Source: Cryobacterium sp. PH29-G1
GTDB taxonomy: Bacteria; Actinomycetota; Actinomycetes; Actinomycetales; Microbacteriaceae
Direction of reading: 5' to 3'
DNA length: 50,411 nucleotides
NCBI RefSeq assembly: GCF_030063365.1
Contig: NZ_JASISY010000009.1
Coordinates: 99,535-149,945 of the forward strand
Under the pieces are notes generated by a model. The model was not told the DNA's origin. It saw only the letters and a program-made list of their open reading frames with translations, and did not search any database. A program made the translations under genes and the position numbers. Shown here piece after piece: positions 34,007-42,794 of the stretch; the first letter of the stretch is position 1; every line of letters begins with the position of its first letter.

Positions 34007-35932
34007 TTAGGGGGCGGAGGGGGCCGGCGCGGGGGAATCGGCGGTGATCTGGCGGGCGTAGAGACTCGCGTAGACCGCACCCCGAGCGAGCAGTTCGGCG
34101 TGCGTGCCCCGCTCCACGATACGGCCGGCCTCGACGACGAAAATCACGTCGGCGTCGACGATCGTGGAGAGGCGGTGCGCAATGGCAATGGTGGTTCGGC
34201 CGTGGCTGGCGGTGTCGAGAGCGGCCTGCACCACACTCTCCGAGATGGAGTCGAGCGCGCTCGTGGCCTCATCGAGGATGAGCACCGGCGGGTCCTTCAG
34301 CAGCACCCGGGCGATAGCGATACGTTGCTTCTCACCGCCGGAAAGCCGGTAGCCGCGCTCCCCCACCATCGTGTCGTACTTGTCGGGAAACGAATCGATC
34401 GTGTCGTGGATGTTGGCGGCGCGAGCCGCCGCGACCAGCTCGTCAGACGTTGCGTCGGGTTTGGCGTAGCGCAGGTTTTCGGCGATCGTTGCGTGAAACA
34501 GGTACGTCTCCTGGCTGACGATTCCGATGTGCGACACGAGCGACTTCTGTTGCAGGTCGCGCACGTCGAGGCCTGAGAACAGCACCCGGCCCGCCGAGGC
34601 CTCGTAGAAACGCGGGATCAGGTAGGACACCGTGGTTTTTCCGGCGCCCGACGGCCCCACGAATGCCGCGAATTGCCCCGGCTCGATCGTCAATGACACA
34701 TCGTCGAGCGTGGGGCGGGCGTCGCCACCGGCATCCGGGTAATTGAACCGCACATGGTCGAACTCGACCCGGCCACGCGCGCTGCCGGCCGACGGCACCG
34801 AGGCAGCACCCGGCTTGTCGCTGATCGCGGGCACCAAGTCGAGGTATTCGAAGATGCGGGCAAACAGCGCGCTCGAGGTTTGCAAGTCGAGCGCGACCCG
34901 CATGAGGCCGAGCAGCGGAAAGATCAGGCGCGCCTGCACCGTGGTGAACGCCACGATGGTGCCGGGCGTGACATCCGTCGTGCCATTGAACATGAGCGCC
35001 CCGGCCACGAGATACACGATCGCGGGAATCGCCGACAGAAACACGCTCACCGTGGCGAAGAACCACTGGCCGCTCATCTGCTGGCTCACCTGCAGTCGCA
35101 CCTGGTTGCGGTTCTCCTGGGCGTACCGATCGATCTCGTTCTGTTGCCGGGTGAAACTCTTCGAGAGCAGAATACCCGACACGCTCAACGTCTCCTGCGT
35201 GATCGCGGTCATGTCCGACAGTGATTCCTGCGTCTTGCCCGCGATGCGCGCCCGCACCTGGCCAACGCGGCGCTGCGCGAAAACCAGAATGGGCATCAGT
35301 ACTACGGCCACAATGGTCAACTGCCAGTTCAGCAGCAGCATGGCCACGAAGGCTGCGATCACCGTGACGGTGTTGCCGAGGATGCTCGAGATGGTGTTGG
35401 TGAGCACCGTCGCCACACCGCCGACGTCGTTTTGCAGTCGTGATTGGATAACGCCGGTTTTAGTTTTGGTGAAGAAGCTCAACTCCATCGCCTGCAGGTG
35501 GGTGAACAACCGCACCCGCAGCGCGCCCATAACCTTGTTGCCCACACTCGCGGTGAGCCAGGTCTGCCAGACACCGAGCAGGGCGTTGACCAAAAAAACA
35601 CCGAGCATGAGGGCCACCAGTGTGCCGAGCACCGAGAGGTTCGGGGTGCCGGCGGCCGGAAACAGTCCGTCGTCGAAGGCGCGTTGGGTGAGCAGCGGCG
35701 GTACGACGGAGAGGGCGGCGCTGACCAGAACGAGCACAACGGTGATGATCAGCGTGGTGCGATGCGGGGCGAACAGGGCGCTGATCCGCGTCAGCAGGTG
35801 CGGGATGCGCGGGGCGAGAGCATTTTCGGCGCGCTGCGCTGCCGCATCCGCTCCGCTCACCCGTTTGCGGGGTCGTTCCACACCCGACTGTTGCCGCGGG
35901 CCGTGGCCCGGGGTACCGTGCATTCCACTCAT
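34007..35932 (-). CDS. ABC exporter, fused permease and ATPase
   Basis: This 641-residue half-transporter of the MsbA/LmrA type has a hydrophilic Arg-rich N-terminus (about 50 residues), six transmembrane helices (about 58-340), then the ATPase with Walker A GPSGAGKTT, signature LSGGEKQR, Walker B VLILDEATS and switch His in AHRLS. It probably forms a homodimer, as no partner gene is adjacent; substrate unknown (drug or lipid export likely). TAGAGT (35944-35939) lies exactly 6 nt before the ATG, suggesting a leaderless message. Confidence 0.92.
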   Translation of the reverse strand: MSGMHGTPGHGPRQQSGVERPRKRVSGADAAAQRAENALAPRIPHLLTRISALFAPHRTTLIITVVLVLVSAALSVVPPLLTQRAFDDGLFPAAGTPNLSVLGTLVALMLGVFLVNALLGVWQTWLTASVGNKVMGALRVRLFTHLQAMELSFFTKTKTGVIQSRLQNDVGGVATVLTNTISSILGNTVTVIAAFVAMLLLNWQLTIVAVVLMPILVFAQRRVGQVRARIAGKTQESLSDMTAITQETLSVSGILLSKSFTRQQNEIDRYAQENRNQVRLQVSQQMSGQWFFATVSVFLSAIPAIVYLVAGALMFNGTTDVTPGTIVAFTTVQARLIFPLLGLMRVALDLQTSSALFARIFEYLDLVPAISDKPGAASVPSAGSARGRVEFDHVRFNYPDAGGDARPTLDDVSLTIEPGQFAAFVGPSGAGKTTVSYLIPRFYEASAGRVLFSGLDVRDLQQKSLVSHIGIVSQETYLFHATIAENLRYAKPDATSDELVAAARAANIHDTIDSFPDKYDTMVGERGYRLSGGEKQRIAIARVLLKDPPVLILDEATSALDSISESVVQAALDTASHGRTTIAIAHRLSTIVDADVIFVVEAGRIVERGTHAELLARGAVYASLYARQITADSPAPAPSAP

Positions 35933-35968
35933 GCATTCACTCTAAACGTCAACCAACACCGCTCAGAA

Positions 35969-36003
35969 CGGATGCCCGCGGCCGGCCGGGCCACGGGCAT
36001 CCG
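35969..36003 (-). terminator. Terminator of the glucoside importer operon
   Basis: CGGATGCCCG (35969-35978) pairs with CGGGCATCCG (35994-36003) around a 15-nt GC-rich loop. It lies 19 nt after the last permease stop on the minus strand and before the promoter of the ABC exporter gene. Confidence 0.5.
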
Positions 36004-36021
36004 CCCCCGAAGCGGTCGCCC

Positions 36022-36996
36022 TTACCCCTTGGTCGACCCGGCCAGGAGGCCGCGCACGAAGAAGCGCTGCAGGGAGAAGAACACGATCAGCGGAACCAGG
36101 ATCGACAGGAACGCGCCGGCGGTGAGCAGATGCCAGTCCTGCCCGCGGGCGCCGGAGAGTTCGGCCAGCAGCTTCGTCATCGGAGCGACCGCACCATCGG
36201 CGAAGATCAGCGCCACCAGCAGGTCGTTCCACACCCAGAGAAACTGGAAGATGGCGATCGAGGCGATGGCCGGCATGGTCAGCGGCAACACGATGCGAAA
36301 GAAGACCTGTCCGTGACCGGCGCCGTCAACCCGTGCAGCCTCGATGACCTCGCTCGGAATTTCGGAGACGAAGTTGTGCAGCAGATAGATGGCCAGCGGC
36401 AGAGCGAACATCGTGTGCGCGATCCAAACCTGGGAGTATCCGCTGCCGGGGTTGAGCGCCTCCACCACCGGGTAACCGAAGATGGTTCCGCCGGAGAAGA
36501 ACTGCAGCAACGGCACGAGGGCCATCTGAATCGGCACGATTTGCAGGGCGAAAACGCCGATGAAGAGCATGTCCTTGCCGCGGAAGTCGATCCAGGCGAA
36601 GGCGTACGCGGCGAGGCTCGCGACCATCAGCGGAATGAGCGTGGCGGGCAGGGTGATCGCGACCGAGTTGATGAACGAACCGGCCAGATCGAGTTGACTG
36701 TTGCCGGCAGCGAGCGCCGCGGTGTAATTGTCGAAGGTGACCCCAGTGTTGGTGAAGATGGTCCACCATCCGGTGGTGCGCACCTCTTGCGCCGGGCGAA
36801 ATGACGAGACCAGCAATCCGAGGGTCGGGATCGACCACAACACCGCGATGATCAGCGCACCGATGGTGGCGCCGCGGCTGGTCAGCCGCTTCTTGGTTTT
36901 GCGAGCAATTTTTGATTCCATTCGACGCTCGCCGCGGCGGATCTGGCGCTTGGTCTGCTCATCAAGTGGGAGTTCTACGGGCATTACCGCGCTCAT
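36022..36996 (-). CDS. Carbohydrate ABC permease, MalG-type
   Basis: This 324-residue inner permease has about six transmembrane helices after a basic N-terminal extension of about 40 residues. The EAA loop that contacts the ATPase is EAARVDGAGHGQVFFRIVLPL. It is the AglG-like partner of the upstream permease. The ATG overlaps the partner's stop (ATGA), with GAGGG upstream. No dedicated ATPase gene is in the cluster, so a shared MsiK-type ATPase is expected elsewhere. Confidence 0.92.
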   Translation of the reverse strand: MSAVMPVELPLDEQTKRQIRRGERRMESKIARKTKKRLTSRGATIGALIIAVLWSIPTLGLLVSSFRPAQEVRTTGWWTIFTNTGVTFDNYTAALAAGNSQLDLAGSFINSVAITLPATLIPLMVASLAAYAFAWIDFRGKDMLFIGVFALQIVPIQMALVPLLQFFSGGTIFGYPVVEALNPGSGYSQVWIAHTMFALPLAIYLLHNFVSEIPSEVIEAARVDGAGHGQVFFRIVLPLTMPAIASIAIFQFLWVWNDLLVALIFADGAVAPMTKLLAELSGARGQDWHLLTAGAFLSILVPLIVFFSLQRFFVRGLLAGSTKG

Positions 36997-38126
36997 CGGA
37001 TTTCCCTCTGCTTCTTAATCTGGCGGGCGTTGTAGATGACGATCGGGAGCACCAACAGAAACAGAACCAGCGCGAAGGCAGCCGAGCGGCCCTGCTCGAA
37101 GTTCTTGAATTGGGTGTACATCTCGTTGGCGACGACACTGGTCTGATTGGATCCTGCTGTCGTGGTGCGCACAATGTCGAAGACCTTGAGCGACACGATG
37201 GAAATCGTCGTCAACACGACCACGAGGGCGCTGCGGATGCCCGGAACGGTCACGTTCAGGAACTTCTCCCAGGCGTTGGTTCCGTCGAGTTCGGCGGCTT
37301 CCATTTGTTCGATCGGCACCCCCTTGATCGCGGCAGAGAGCACGACCATGGCGAAACCGGTCTGCACCCAGATGAGAATGACGATGAGGAACAGGGTGTT
37401 GAACGGGGAAACAGCGAGAAAGTCCACGGGCTGCCCGCCGAACATCACGACGAGTTGGTTGAGCAGCCCAATCTGATCCTGATCGGCCGGGCGAGCGGTG
37501 TAGACGAACCGCCAGATGATGGATGCGCCCACCAGAGAAATGGCCATCGGCATGAAGACCAATATCTTGAAGTATTTCTCGCCGCGGCTCTTGTCGATGA
37601 ACACCGCGTAGGCGAGGCCGGCAATGGTTGAAATGGTGGGAACGATGAGCACCCACACGATCGTGTTGAGCACAATGCGCACGTTGTTGGGCTGGGTGAA
37701 AATCCAGACGAAGTTGTCCAGGCCCACGAACCGGTCACCACGAGAACTCATGAAGGCCTGGACCGTGGTTTGAATGGTGGGAATCACGAGGCCGATGGCC
37801 AGCAGCAGCATGGCCGGCGCCAGAAAACCGATGAGCTGAAACAGGTATCCGGCTCCTTTGCGCCCCCGGTAGTCGATGTAGAAAAAACCGAGACCGAGCA
37901 CACCGGCGCCGATGATCGCCCAGGTATAGGAGTTGGCGACGAGCAGAATGAGCAGCGGAGCCAGCACACAGACGGCGAGACGGATGCCCGTATACAGGCG
38001 GCCGGTGCGCGGAGCTATCTCGACGAAGAACAGGATGGCACCGACCACGAGTGCAAAGGCCAAGATAACGATGGGGATTTGTGCCAGCGGTGGCAATTGC
38101 GCCAACCAGTAGAAGAATGCGGACAT
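36993..38126 (-). CDS. Carbohydrate ABC permease, MalF-type, with extra N-terminal helices
   Basis: This 377-residue permease has an EAA loop EAAELDGTNAWEKFLNVTVPGI. Ahead of the usual six-helix core there are about three extra hydrophobic segments (about residues 16-35, 45-68 and 69-88), making it longer than the roughly 300 residues usual for the family. Such an extension recalls MalF and AglF proteins. ATG 38126 with AAAGG upstream is chosen over an in-frame ATG at 38201. A 16-bp hairpin separates it from the binding-protein gene. Confidence 0.9.
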   Translation of the reverse strand: MSAFFYWLAQLPPLAQIPIVILAFALVVGAILFFVEIAPRTGRLYTGIRLAVCVLAPLLILLVANSYTWAIIGAGVLGLGFFYIDYRGRKGAGYLFQLIGFLAPAMLLLAIGLVIPTIQTTVQAFMSSRGDRFVGLDNFVWIFTQPNNVRIVLNTIVWVLIVPTISTIAGLAYAVFIDKSRGEKYFKILVFMPMAISLVGASIIWRFVYTARPADQDQIGLLNQLVVMFGGQPVDFLAVSPFNTLFLIVILIWVQTGFAMVVLSAAIKGVPIEQMEAAELDGTNAWEKFLNVTVPGIRSALVVVLTTISIVSLKVFDIVRTTTAGSNQTSVVANEMYTQFKNFEQGRSAAFALVLFLLVLPIVIYNARQIKKQREIR

Positions 38127-38208
38127 CTGTAACCTTTCGAGTACGACAGTGGACTCTGGTAATCGCCCGAGAAGTGGTGAAAACGTATCGATACCGTACA
38201 CCGGGAGC

Positions 38209-38252
38209 GCACCGTGTGCCGCCCCGTATTCGAAGCGGGCGGCACACGGTGC
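38209..38252 (-). terminator. Intercistronic 16-bp hairpin after the binding-protein gene
   Basis: GCACCGTGTGCCGCCC (38209-38224) pairs exactly with 38237-38252 around a 12-nt loop. It lies between the binding-protein stop and the first permease and has no T-tract. It probably reduces downstream expression or protects the upstream mRNA, matching the chvE/mmsA arrangement. Confidence 0.6.
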
Positions 38253-38278
38253 TCAGGCCTGGGTGCTAGTAACTCTCG

Positions 38279-39598
38279 TTAGCTGCTCGGCCAGCCCGCT
38301 TCAATGCTCGTGAGCACATCATCAGTTGGCGTGCCGTTGATCCAGCTGACCATGCCCTTGAAGAACGTTCCCGATCCCACGGCGCCCGGCATCAGGTCGG
38401 AAGCGTCGAAGCGGAACGTGGTGTCGGGGTCTTGCAGGGTCTTGATGGCCTGCTGCAGGATTGGGCTCGTTGCCTTGGAGGCGTCGAGGCCCTTGTTGGC
38501 GCTGATCACACCGCCGAGACCGACCCGGCTATTAGCCCAATCGGAACTGGAGAGGTATTCAAGCACCTTCTGAGTGTCAGCGTCATCGGAGAATGCACCG
38601 ACGATCTCGCCACCGCCGGTAACGGCCTGGCCGCCCGCCTTGACCGGAGGAGTAATGAAGGCCCAGACAGCGGCATCCGGCCCGACCGTTCCGCCGGCAT
38701 CCGTGATGAAACCATCGAAGAAGGAAGCCTGGTGGGTCAGCGCGCAGGTACCGTCGGAGATCGGGGTGGCAATATCACCGAACGGCGTGCTGTTGATCGA
38801 CTTGACGTCACCGAACCCGGCGTTCACGTAGTCCGGGTTGAGCAGAATCTCGCCGAGCGAGTCGAAGGCCGATTTGATGGCCGGGTCGGTGAAGGGGATC
38901 TCGTTGTTCACCCATTTGTCGTAGGTGTCAGCGCCGGCCTGACGGAGAACAAGGTCTTCGATCCAGTCCGTTCCCGGCCAGCCGGTGGCGTCACCGGAGC
39001 CGAAGCCGGCGCACCAGGGAGCCGTGCCGGTCTTCTCCTGGATGGTCTTGGTCACCGAGAGCAGTTCGTCCCAGGTCGTGGGCACCTCGACTCCCCACTC
39101 CTTGAACTTCGCCGGCGAATACCAGACGAAGCCCTTGACGCTGGCCATGAGCGGAGCCCCGTACAGCGTGCCGTCGAGGGTGCCGTAGGCCTTCCAGTCC
39201 TCAGACCAGCCCTCATCGACGTTCGCCGCGACGGCATCAGGTGCGGGCTTGAGGAAGCCCCGCGACGCGAGGTCCTTCATCAGTCCCGGCTGCGGGAAGA
39301 TCGCGATGTCGGGAGCGTTGCCGCCCTGAGCGCGGATGGAGATCTGGGATTCGAATTCCTTCGACGATTCGTACTGAATGTCGATGTTATTGTCTTTCTC
39401 CCAACCGGCCCAAGACTCTTCGAGCAGCTTGGCTTCGGTATCGGCGATAGTGCCGTAGACGGTGACGACGCCGTCGCCAGCAGCTCCGGCTTCATTGGTG
39501 GTGGCCCCGGGGCCGCCGGAACAACCGGCCAGAGCCAGACCAGCAATCGCCGCCATCGCGATGGGTGCTGTAAATCGACGGTGCAGGGAAGGCCGCAT
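38279..39598 (-). CDS. Carbohydrate-binding lipoprotein, AglE-like
   Basis: This 439-residue family 1 extracellular solute-binding protein has lipobox LAGC (C26). Typical parts are WEKDNNIDIQYESSKEFESQI, NAPDIAIFPQPGLMKDLA and SVKGFVWYSPAKFKEWGVEVPTTWDE (in segments), with aromatic residues likely to stack on sugars. The set resembles alpha-glucoside (maltose/trehalose/sucrose) importers; the exact sugar is not determinable here. AGGAG lies 8 nt before the ATG. The leader contains short tandem repeats and an operator. Confidence 0.9.
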   Translation of the reverse strand: MRPSLHRRFTAPIAMAAIAGLALAGCSGGPGATTNEAGAAGDGVVTVYGTIADTEAKLLEESWAGWEKDNNIDIQYESSKEFESQISIRAQGGNAPDIAIFPQPGLMKDLASRGFLKPAPDAVAANVDEGWSEDWKAYGTLDGTLYGAPLMASVKGFVWYSPAKFKEWGVEVPTTWDELLSVTKTIQEKTGTAPWCAGFGSGDATGWPGTDWIEDLVLRQAGADTYDKWVNNEIPFTDPAIKSAFDSLGEILLNPDYVNAGFGDVKSINSTPFGDIATPISDGTCALTHQASFFDGFITDAGGTVGPDAAVWAFITPPVKAGGQAVTGGGEIVGAFSDDADTQKVLEYLSSSDWANSRVGLGGVISANKGLDASKATSPILQQAIKTLQDPDTTFRFDASDLMPGAVGSGTFFKGMVSWINGTPTDDVLTSIEAGWPSS

Positions 39599-39616
39599 CT
39601 TTTATCTCCTCATTGA

Positions 39617-39675
39617 GTAGTGCCGGATCGAGTTGTGCCGGATTGGTTGTGCCGGATTGATCAGGATTGATCAGG
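39617..39675 (+). repeat. Short tandem repeats in the importer leader
   Basis: Three head-to-tail units of about 14 bp (GTTGTGCCGGATTG, exact at 39632-39645 and 39646-39659, diverged at 39617-39631) are followed by two exact copies of ATTGATCAGG (39656-39665, 39666-39675). They lie in the 5' untranslated region of the binding-protein gene. Confidence 0.65.
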
Positions 39676-39716
39676 ACGGTGGCGCGTAAGGCAATGCGCG
39701 CGGATACCAAAATTAG

Positions 39717-39728
39717 GGAACCGGTTCC
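39717..39728 (-). promoter_or_regulatory. LacI-type operator 1
   Basis: GGAACCGGTTCC is a perfect 12-bp palindrome with the central CG typical of LacI-family sites. It lies between candidate -35 and -10 of the importer promoter. Confidence 0.65.
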
Positions 39729-39860
39729 AGACCATAAATTACGTCACCCTTTTGGGGATAGCAAGAGCGCGAGCATAACGAAATGGCAAAGATATCGTTG
39801 CTCTTGCCTCCGGTGACCAAATTTTAGTAAGGATGGCGACAGGAAATCAAGAGCCACGCT

Positions 39861-39872
39861 GGAACCGGTTTC
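39861..39872 (+). promoter_or_regulatory. LacI-type operator 2
   Basis: GGAACCGGTTTC differs from operator 1 at one base. It lies 56 nt before the regulator start codon, suggesting autoregulation and possibly looping with the site 144 bp away. Confidence 0.55.
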
Positions 39873-39927
39873 ATACAGGTCCCCAGCGCGCTAATGTGAA
39901 CGCAGAGACCCCAAAGGCGGAGGCGGC

Positions 39928-40953
39928 ATGAGTGCGATCGGCGATGTGGCACGCCTTGCCGGCGTAGCCAAGGCGACAGCTAGCCGAGCGCTCAGCGGCC
40001 GCGGCTACGTCTCGGCCGAGACGCGCGCGAAGGTCGTCGCCGCCGCTCACGAAATTGGCTACGTCGCCTCACCCAATGCGGCCAGCCTGGTCACGGGACG
40101 CACGCAGAGCGTCGGCGTGATCATCCCCTTCATCAGCCGATGGTTCTTCGCCGAGGTGCTCGAGAGCATGGAAGAAGCGCTCCTGGCACAGCGTTACGAC
40201 ATGACCCTGTACAACTTGCCGCCGGAGTCCCCCGAACGCGACCGGGTCTTCGATTTTTTTCTTGCCCGCAAGCGCTTCGACGGCATCATCTCGGTCGGAG
40301 TAGCCCTCAGCGAGCAAGAAGTCGACCACCTGCACCGGCTCGGCCGCCCGCTCGTCGGGATCGGCGGTCCGATCCGGGGCGTTCCGACAATCGAAATCGA
40401 TGACGTGGCCGCGGCCCGGCTGGCGACCGAACACCTGCTCAGCCTGGGGCACCGCGAGATCGTGCACGTGGGCGGCAGCCAGATAGACGAGATGGACTTT
40501 CAGGTGCACAGCAATCGCCTGCGTGGTTTTCACGCGGCGATGATGGCCGCCGGGCTCCCCGTGAGCGGACGCTTCTACGCCTGTGAACTCACGATGCCCG
40601 GCGGGTACGACCTGGGTCTGGCAGTGCTCGGCGACCCGCGACGACGACCGACCGCGATCTTCGCGGCGAGCGATGAAATCGCCTTCGGGCTCATTCTGGC
40701 GGCGCGCGAGCTGGGAATCCGAGTGCCGACCGAGCTCAGCGTGATCGGTATCGACGGACATCCACACGCCGAAATGTTCCGGCTCACCACCCTGGCGCAG
40801 CATCCGCGGGCCCAGGGCGAGCTCGCCGTTCGCACGTTGCTGGCCGAACTCGCCGATCGCAGCGGGGGCGCAGGATCAACCGTGCTGCCGACCAGCCTGG
40901 TCATTCGCTCCAGTACCAGCGCGCCGCGCACACCGTCCGAGCACTCCACCTGA
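39928..40953 (+). CDS. LacI-family regulator of the glucoside importer
   Basis: This 341-residue repressor has the helix-turn-helix IGDVARLAGVAKATASRALS, a hinge with PNAASLVTGRTQS, and a sugar-binding domain ending in VPTELSVIGIDGHPHAEMF. GGAGG lies about 6 nt before the ATG. It is divergent from the importer, and two GGAACCGGTT-type sites lie between them. An alpha-glucoside or derived sugar is the likely inducer; this is inferred from the neighbour. Confidence 0.9.
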   Translation: MSAIGDVARLAGVAKATASRALSGRGYVSAETRAKVVAAAHEIGYVASPNAASLVTGRTQSVGVIIPFISRWFFAEVLESMEEALLAQRYDMTLYNLPPESPERDRVFDFFLARKRFDGIISVGVALSEQEVDHLHRLGRPLVGIGGPIRGVPTIEIDDVAAARLATEHLLSLGHREIVHVGGSQIDEMDFQVHSNRLRGFHAAMMAAGLPVSGRFYACELTMPGGYDLGLAVLGDPRRRPTAIFAASDEIAFGLILAARELGIRVPTELSVIGIDGHPHAEMFRLTTLAQHPRAQGELAVRTLLAELADRSGGAGSTVLPTSLVIRSSTSAPRTPSEHST

Positions 40954-40987
40954 GGCTCACGCCGCCTGGCGCGTACCGCGCCTCAGG
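40949..40987. terminator. Hairpin between convergent genes
   Basis: CCTGAGGC (40949-40956) pairs with GCCTCAGG (40980-40987) around a 23-nt GC-rich loop. It overlaps the regulator stop and precedes the MFS stop from the other side. Termination is inferred from position. Confidence 0.35.
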
Positions 40988-41012
40988 CAAAGTGTGCCTG
41001 CAGCCCGTCCGA

Positions 41013-42266
41013 TCAGCGGTCGCCGGCACTGATGGCCTCGGCCTCTTCTTCGACGCCGACGAAGGCGCCATCCGCTCGCCGCAGGCGCTTGCGGCCGAGG
41101 AACACGATGAGCGTGGCGATGAGAACGGATGCTGCCGCCGCGAAAAAGGGAGTCGAGGGTGCGATCGCTCCGGCAAGTAGGGTCGCTGCCGGCGGTGCGA
41201 TGGCGCCACCGAGAAAGCGCACGCCGGAGTACGCCGAGGAGGCAACCGACCGCGGCAGGTCGGTGGCTTCCATCACGCACTCGGTGAGCACGGTGTTGAG
41301 CACGCCGAGCAGCATGCCGCCCACGATCACGCACAGAACCAGGCCGGGGGCCGAACCGATGAGCAGGGCGGCCACCACGAGATCCAGGGCCAGCAGGGGC
41401 AGCACGAGCCGTAATACGAGGGTGCGCGGGAGGCGGCGAGTGAGCAGCGGGGCCACCCAGACCGAGGTGACCGCGAGCGAAAGGCCCCAGCCGAAGAAGA
41501 TGAGACCGAGGGTGACGGCGCTGCCGAGCCCCAGCGGGATCAGGGCAAACGGCGTGTACGCGAGCAGCACGAAGAACCCGATGTTATAAAACAACGCGGC
41601 GGCGGCAAGCACCCCGAGCGCCGGGTTGGCCAGGGCGCGAAAGGGCGCCGACAGCGGCGTCGGTTCCGAGCTGCGGGTATCCGTCTTCATCCACACGACG
41701 ATGCCGATAAAGCCGATGGCCATGAGCGTCGCGGTACCGAAGAACGGCCCGCGCCAGCTCAGGCTGCCGAGGAGTCCGCCCAACAAGGGTCCGATCGCAA
41801 TACCGAGTCCGAGGGCGGCTTCGTAGAGAATAATGGCCGAACTCGTTCCGCCGGATGCCGCACCCACGATGGTGGCGAGGGCGGTGGAGATGAAGAGCGC
41901 GTTTCCGAGCCCCCAGCCGGCGCGAAAACCGATGATCGATTCCACGTTGCCCGACAGCCCAGCGGCCAGGGCAAAGACCACGACGAGGGAGAGGCCGATC
42001 AGCAGGGTGCGCTTGGCACCGATGCGGCTGGACAGCCAGCTCGTGAAGAACATGGCGACGCCGGTGATCAGGAGGTAGCTCGTGAACAGCATCTCGGTTT
42101 CGGTGGGCGTGGCCTCAAGGTCTTTGGCGATGGCTGGCAGGATCGGGTCGACGAGTCCGATGCCCATGAAGGCGATCACACAGGCAAAAGCCACCGCCCA
42201 TACAGCGCGCGGCTGGTGCAGGATGCTGCCGGCCTCATTCGTGCCGACGGCCTTTTCGCCGGTCAT
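41013..42266 (-). CDS. MFS drug-efflux-type transporter
   Basis: This 417-residue protein has about 12 transmembrane helices. MFS hallmarks are the cytoplasmic loop SSRIGAKRTLLIG after helix 2 and GLGNALFISTALATIVGAASGG. The start PRAVWAVAFACVIAFMGIGLVDPILPAIAKDL matches the Bcr/AraJ-like efflux groups. The ATG overlaps the marR stop (ATGA), so it is co-translated with its likely regulator. Substrate unknown. Confidence 0.88.
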   Translation of the reverse strand: MTGEKAVGTNEAGSILHQPRAVWAVAFACVIAFMGIGLVDPILPAIAKDLEATPTETEMLFTSYLLITGVAMFFTSWLSSRIGAKRTLLIGLSLVVVFALAAGLSGNVESIIGFRAGWGLGNALFISTALATIVGAASGGTSSAIILYEAALGLGIAIGPLLGGLLGSLSWRGPFFGTATLMAIGFIGIVVWMKTDTRSSEPTPLSAPFRALANPALGVLAAAALFYNIGFFVLLAYTPFALIPLGLGSAVTLGLIFFGWGLSLAVTSVWVAPLLTRRLPRTLVLRLVLPLLALDLVVAALLIGSAPGLVLCVIVGGMLLGVLNTVLTECVMEATDLPRSVASSAYSGVRFLGGAIAPPAATLLAGAIAPSTPFFAAAASVLIATLIVFLGRKRLRRADGAFVGVEEEAEAISAGDR

Positions 42267-42739
42267 GACTGCGCCTCGGCCGGTAAGGCGACCGGAGTTC
42301 CTGGCGGCAACTGCGCCGCGGCGTCCGCGCGTTGACCAATAATCTCGACCGCGCGTTGCAGCACGGCGATATCGTCGGCGCCGAGGTCGGCGAACAGCGG
42401 CAGCATGGCACCGGCAAGTTCATCGCGCCAGCCAGCCAGCGCGGCGGCACCGGTGGCGGTGATCGCGGTCTGTGTCGCCCGGGCATCCGCCGGGTCGGCG
42501 AGTCGAATGACCCAACCGCGAGCGGTGAGGTTGGTCACCAGCTTGGTGGCGGTGGGCTGCGCTACCCGGCTGAGTTCGGCGAGTTCACCGAGCCGCATCG
42601 GGCCGCCACTGCTCAAAACACCGAGCGTGCGCCAGACCGCGGGCGACTCGGAGCTGCCGGTGGAACGTGCCGCCAATCGAGTGAGTCGGTGGTTGACCGT
42701 GACGAGGTCGCCCAGCAGGGAACGAAGTGGAGTGGACAT
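42263..42739 (-). CDS. MarR-family regulator
   Basis: This 158-residue winged-helix repressor has a recognition region MRLGELAELSRVAQPTATKLVTNLTARGWVIRLADPADARA, typical of MarR proteins (helix 3-4 and the Asp-rich wing). It probably represses itself and the MFS gene it overlaps by 4 bp. TATAGT (42751-42746) lies exactly 6 nt before the ATG, so the message is probably leaderless. A palindrome with 10-bp arms covers this -10. Confidence 0.9.
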   Translation of the reverse strand: MSTPLRSLLGDLVTVNHRLTRLAARSTGSSESPAVWRTLGVLSSGGPMRLGELAELSRVAQPTATKLVTNLTARGWVIRLADPADARATQTAITATGAAALAGWRDELAGAMLPLFADLGADDIAVLQRAVEIIGQRADAAAQLPPGTPVALPAEAQS

Positions 42740-42745
42740 CCGTTA

Positions 42746-42770
42746 ACTATACATAGCTAGGCTATGTATA
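42746..42770 (-). promoter_or_regulatory. marR -10 element and overlapping operator
   Basis: TATACATAGC (42748-42757) and GCTATGTATA (42761-42770) are perfect 10-bp arms with a 3-nt centre. The -10 TATAGT (42751-42746) overlaps the proximal arm, so a bound MarR dimer would block RNA polymerase. Confidence 0.7.
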
Positions 42771-42794
42771 TCTATCGGAGGGCCGGAGACAACA

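Larger units (their letters stand above)
39599..39927. other. Divergent control region, importer and regulator
   Basis: This 329-bp stretch has no gene. It holds tandem repeats close to the binding-protein gene (39617-39675), a likely promoter TTTATG-N17-TAATTT on the minus strand with the operator at 39717-39728 inside its spacer, an AT-richer middle, and a second operator at 39861-39872 ahead of the regulator gene. Confidence 0.65.
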
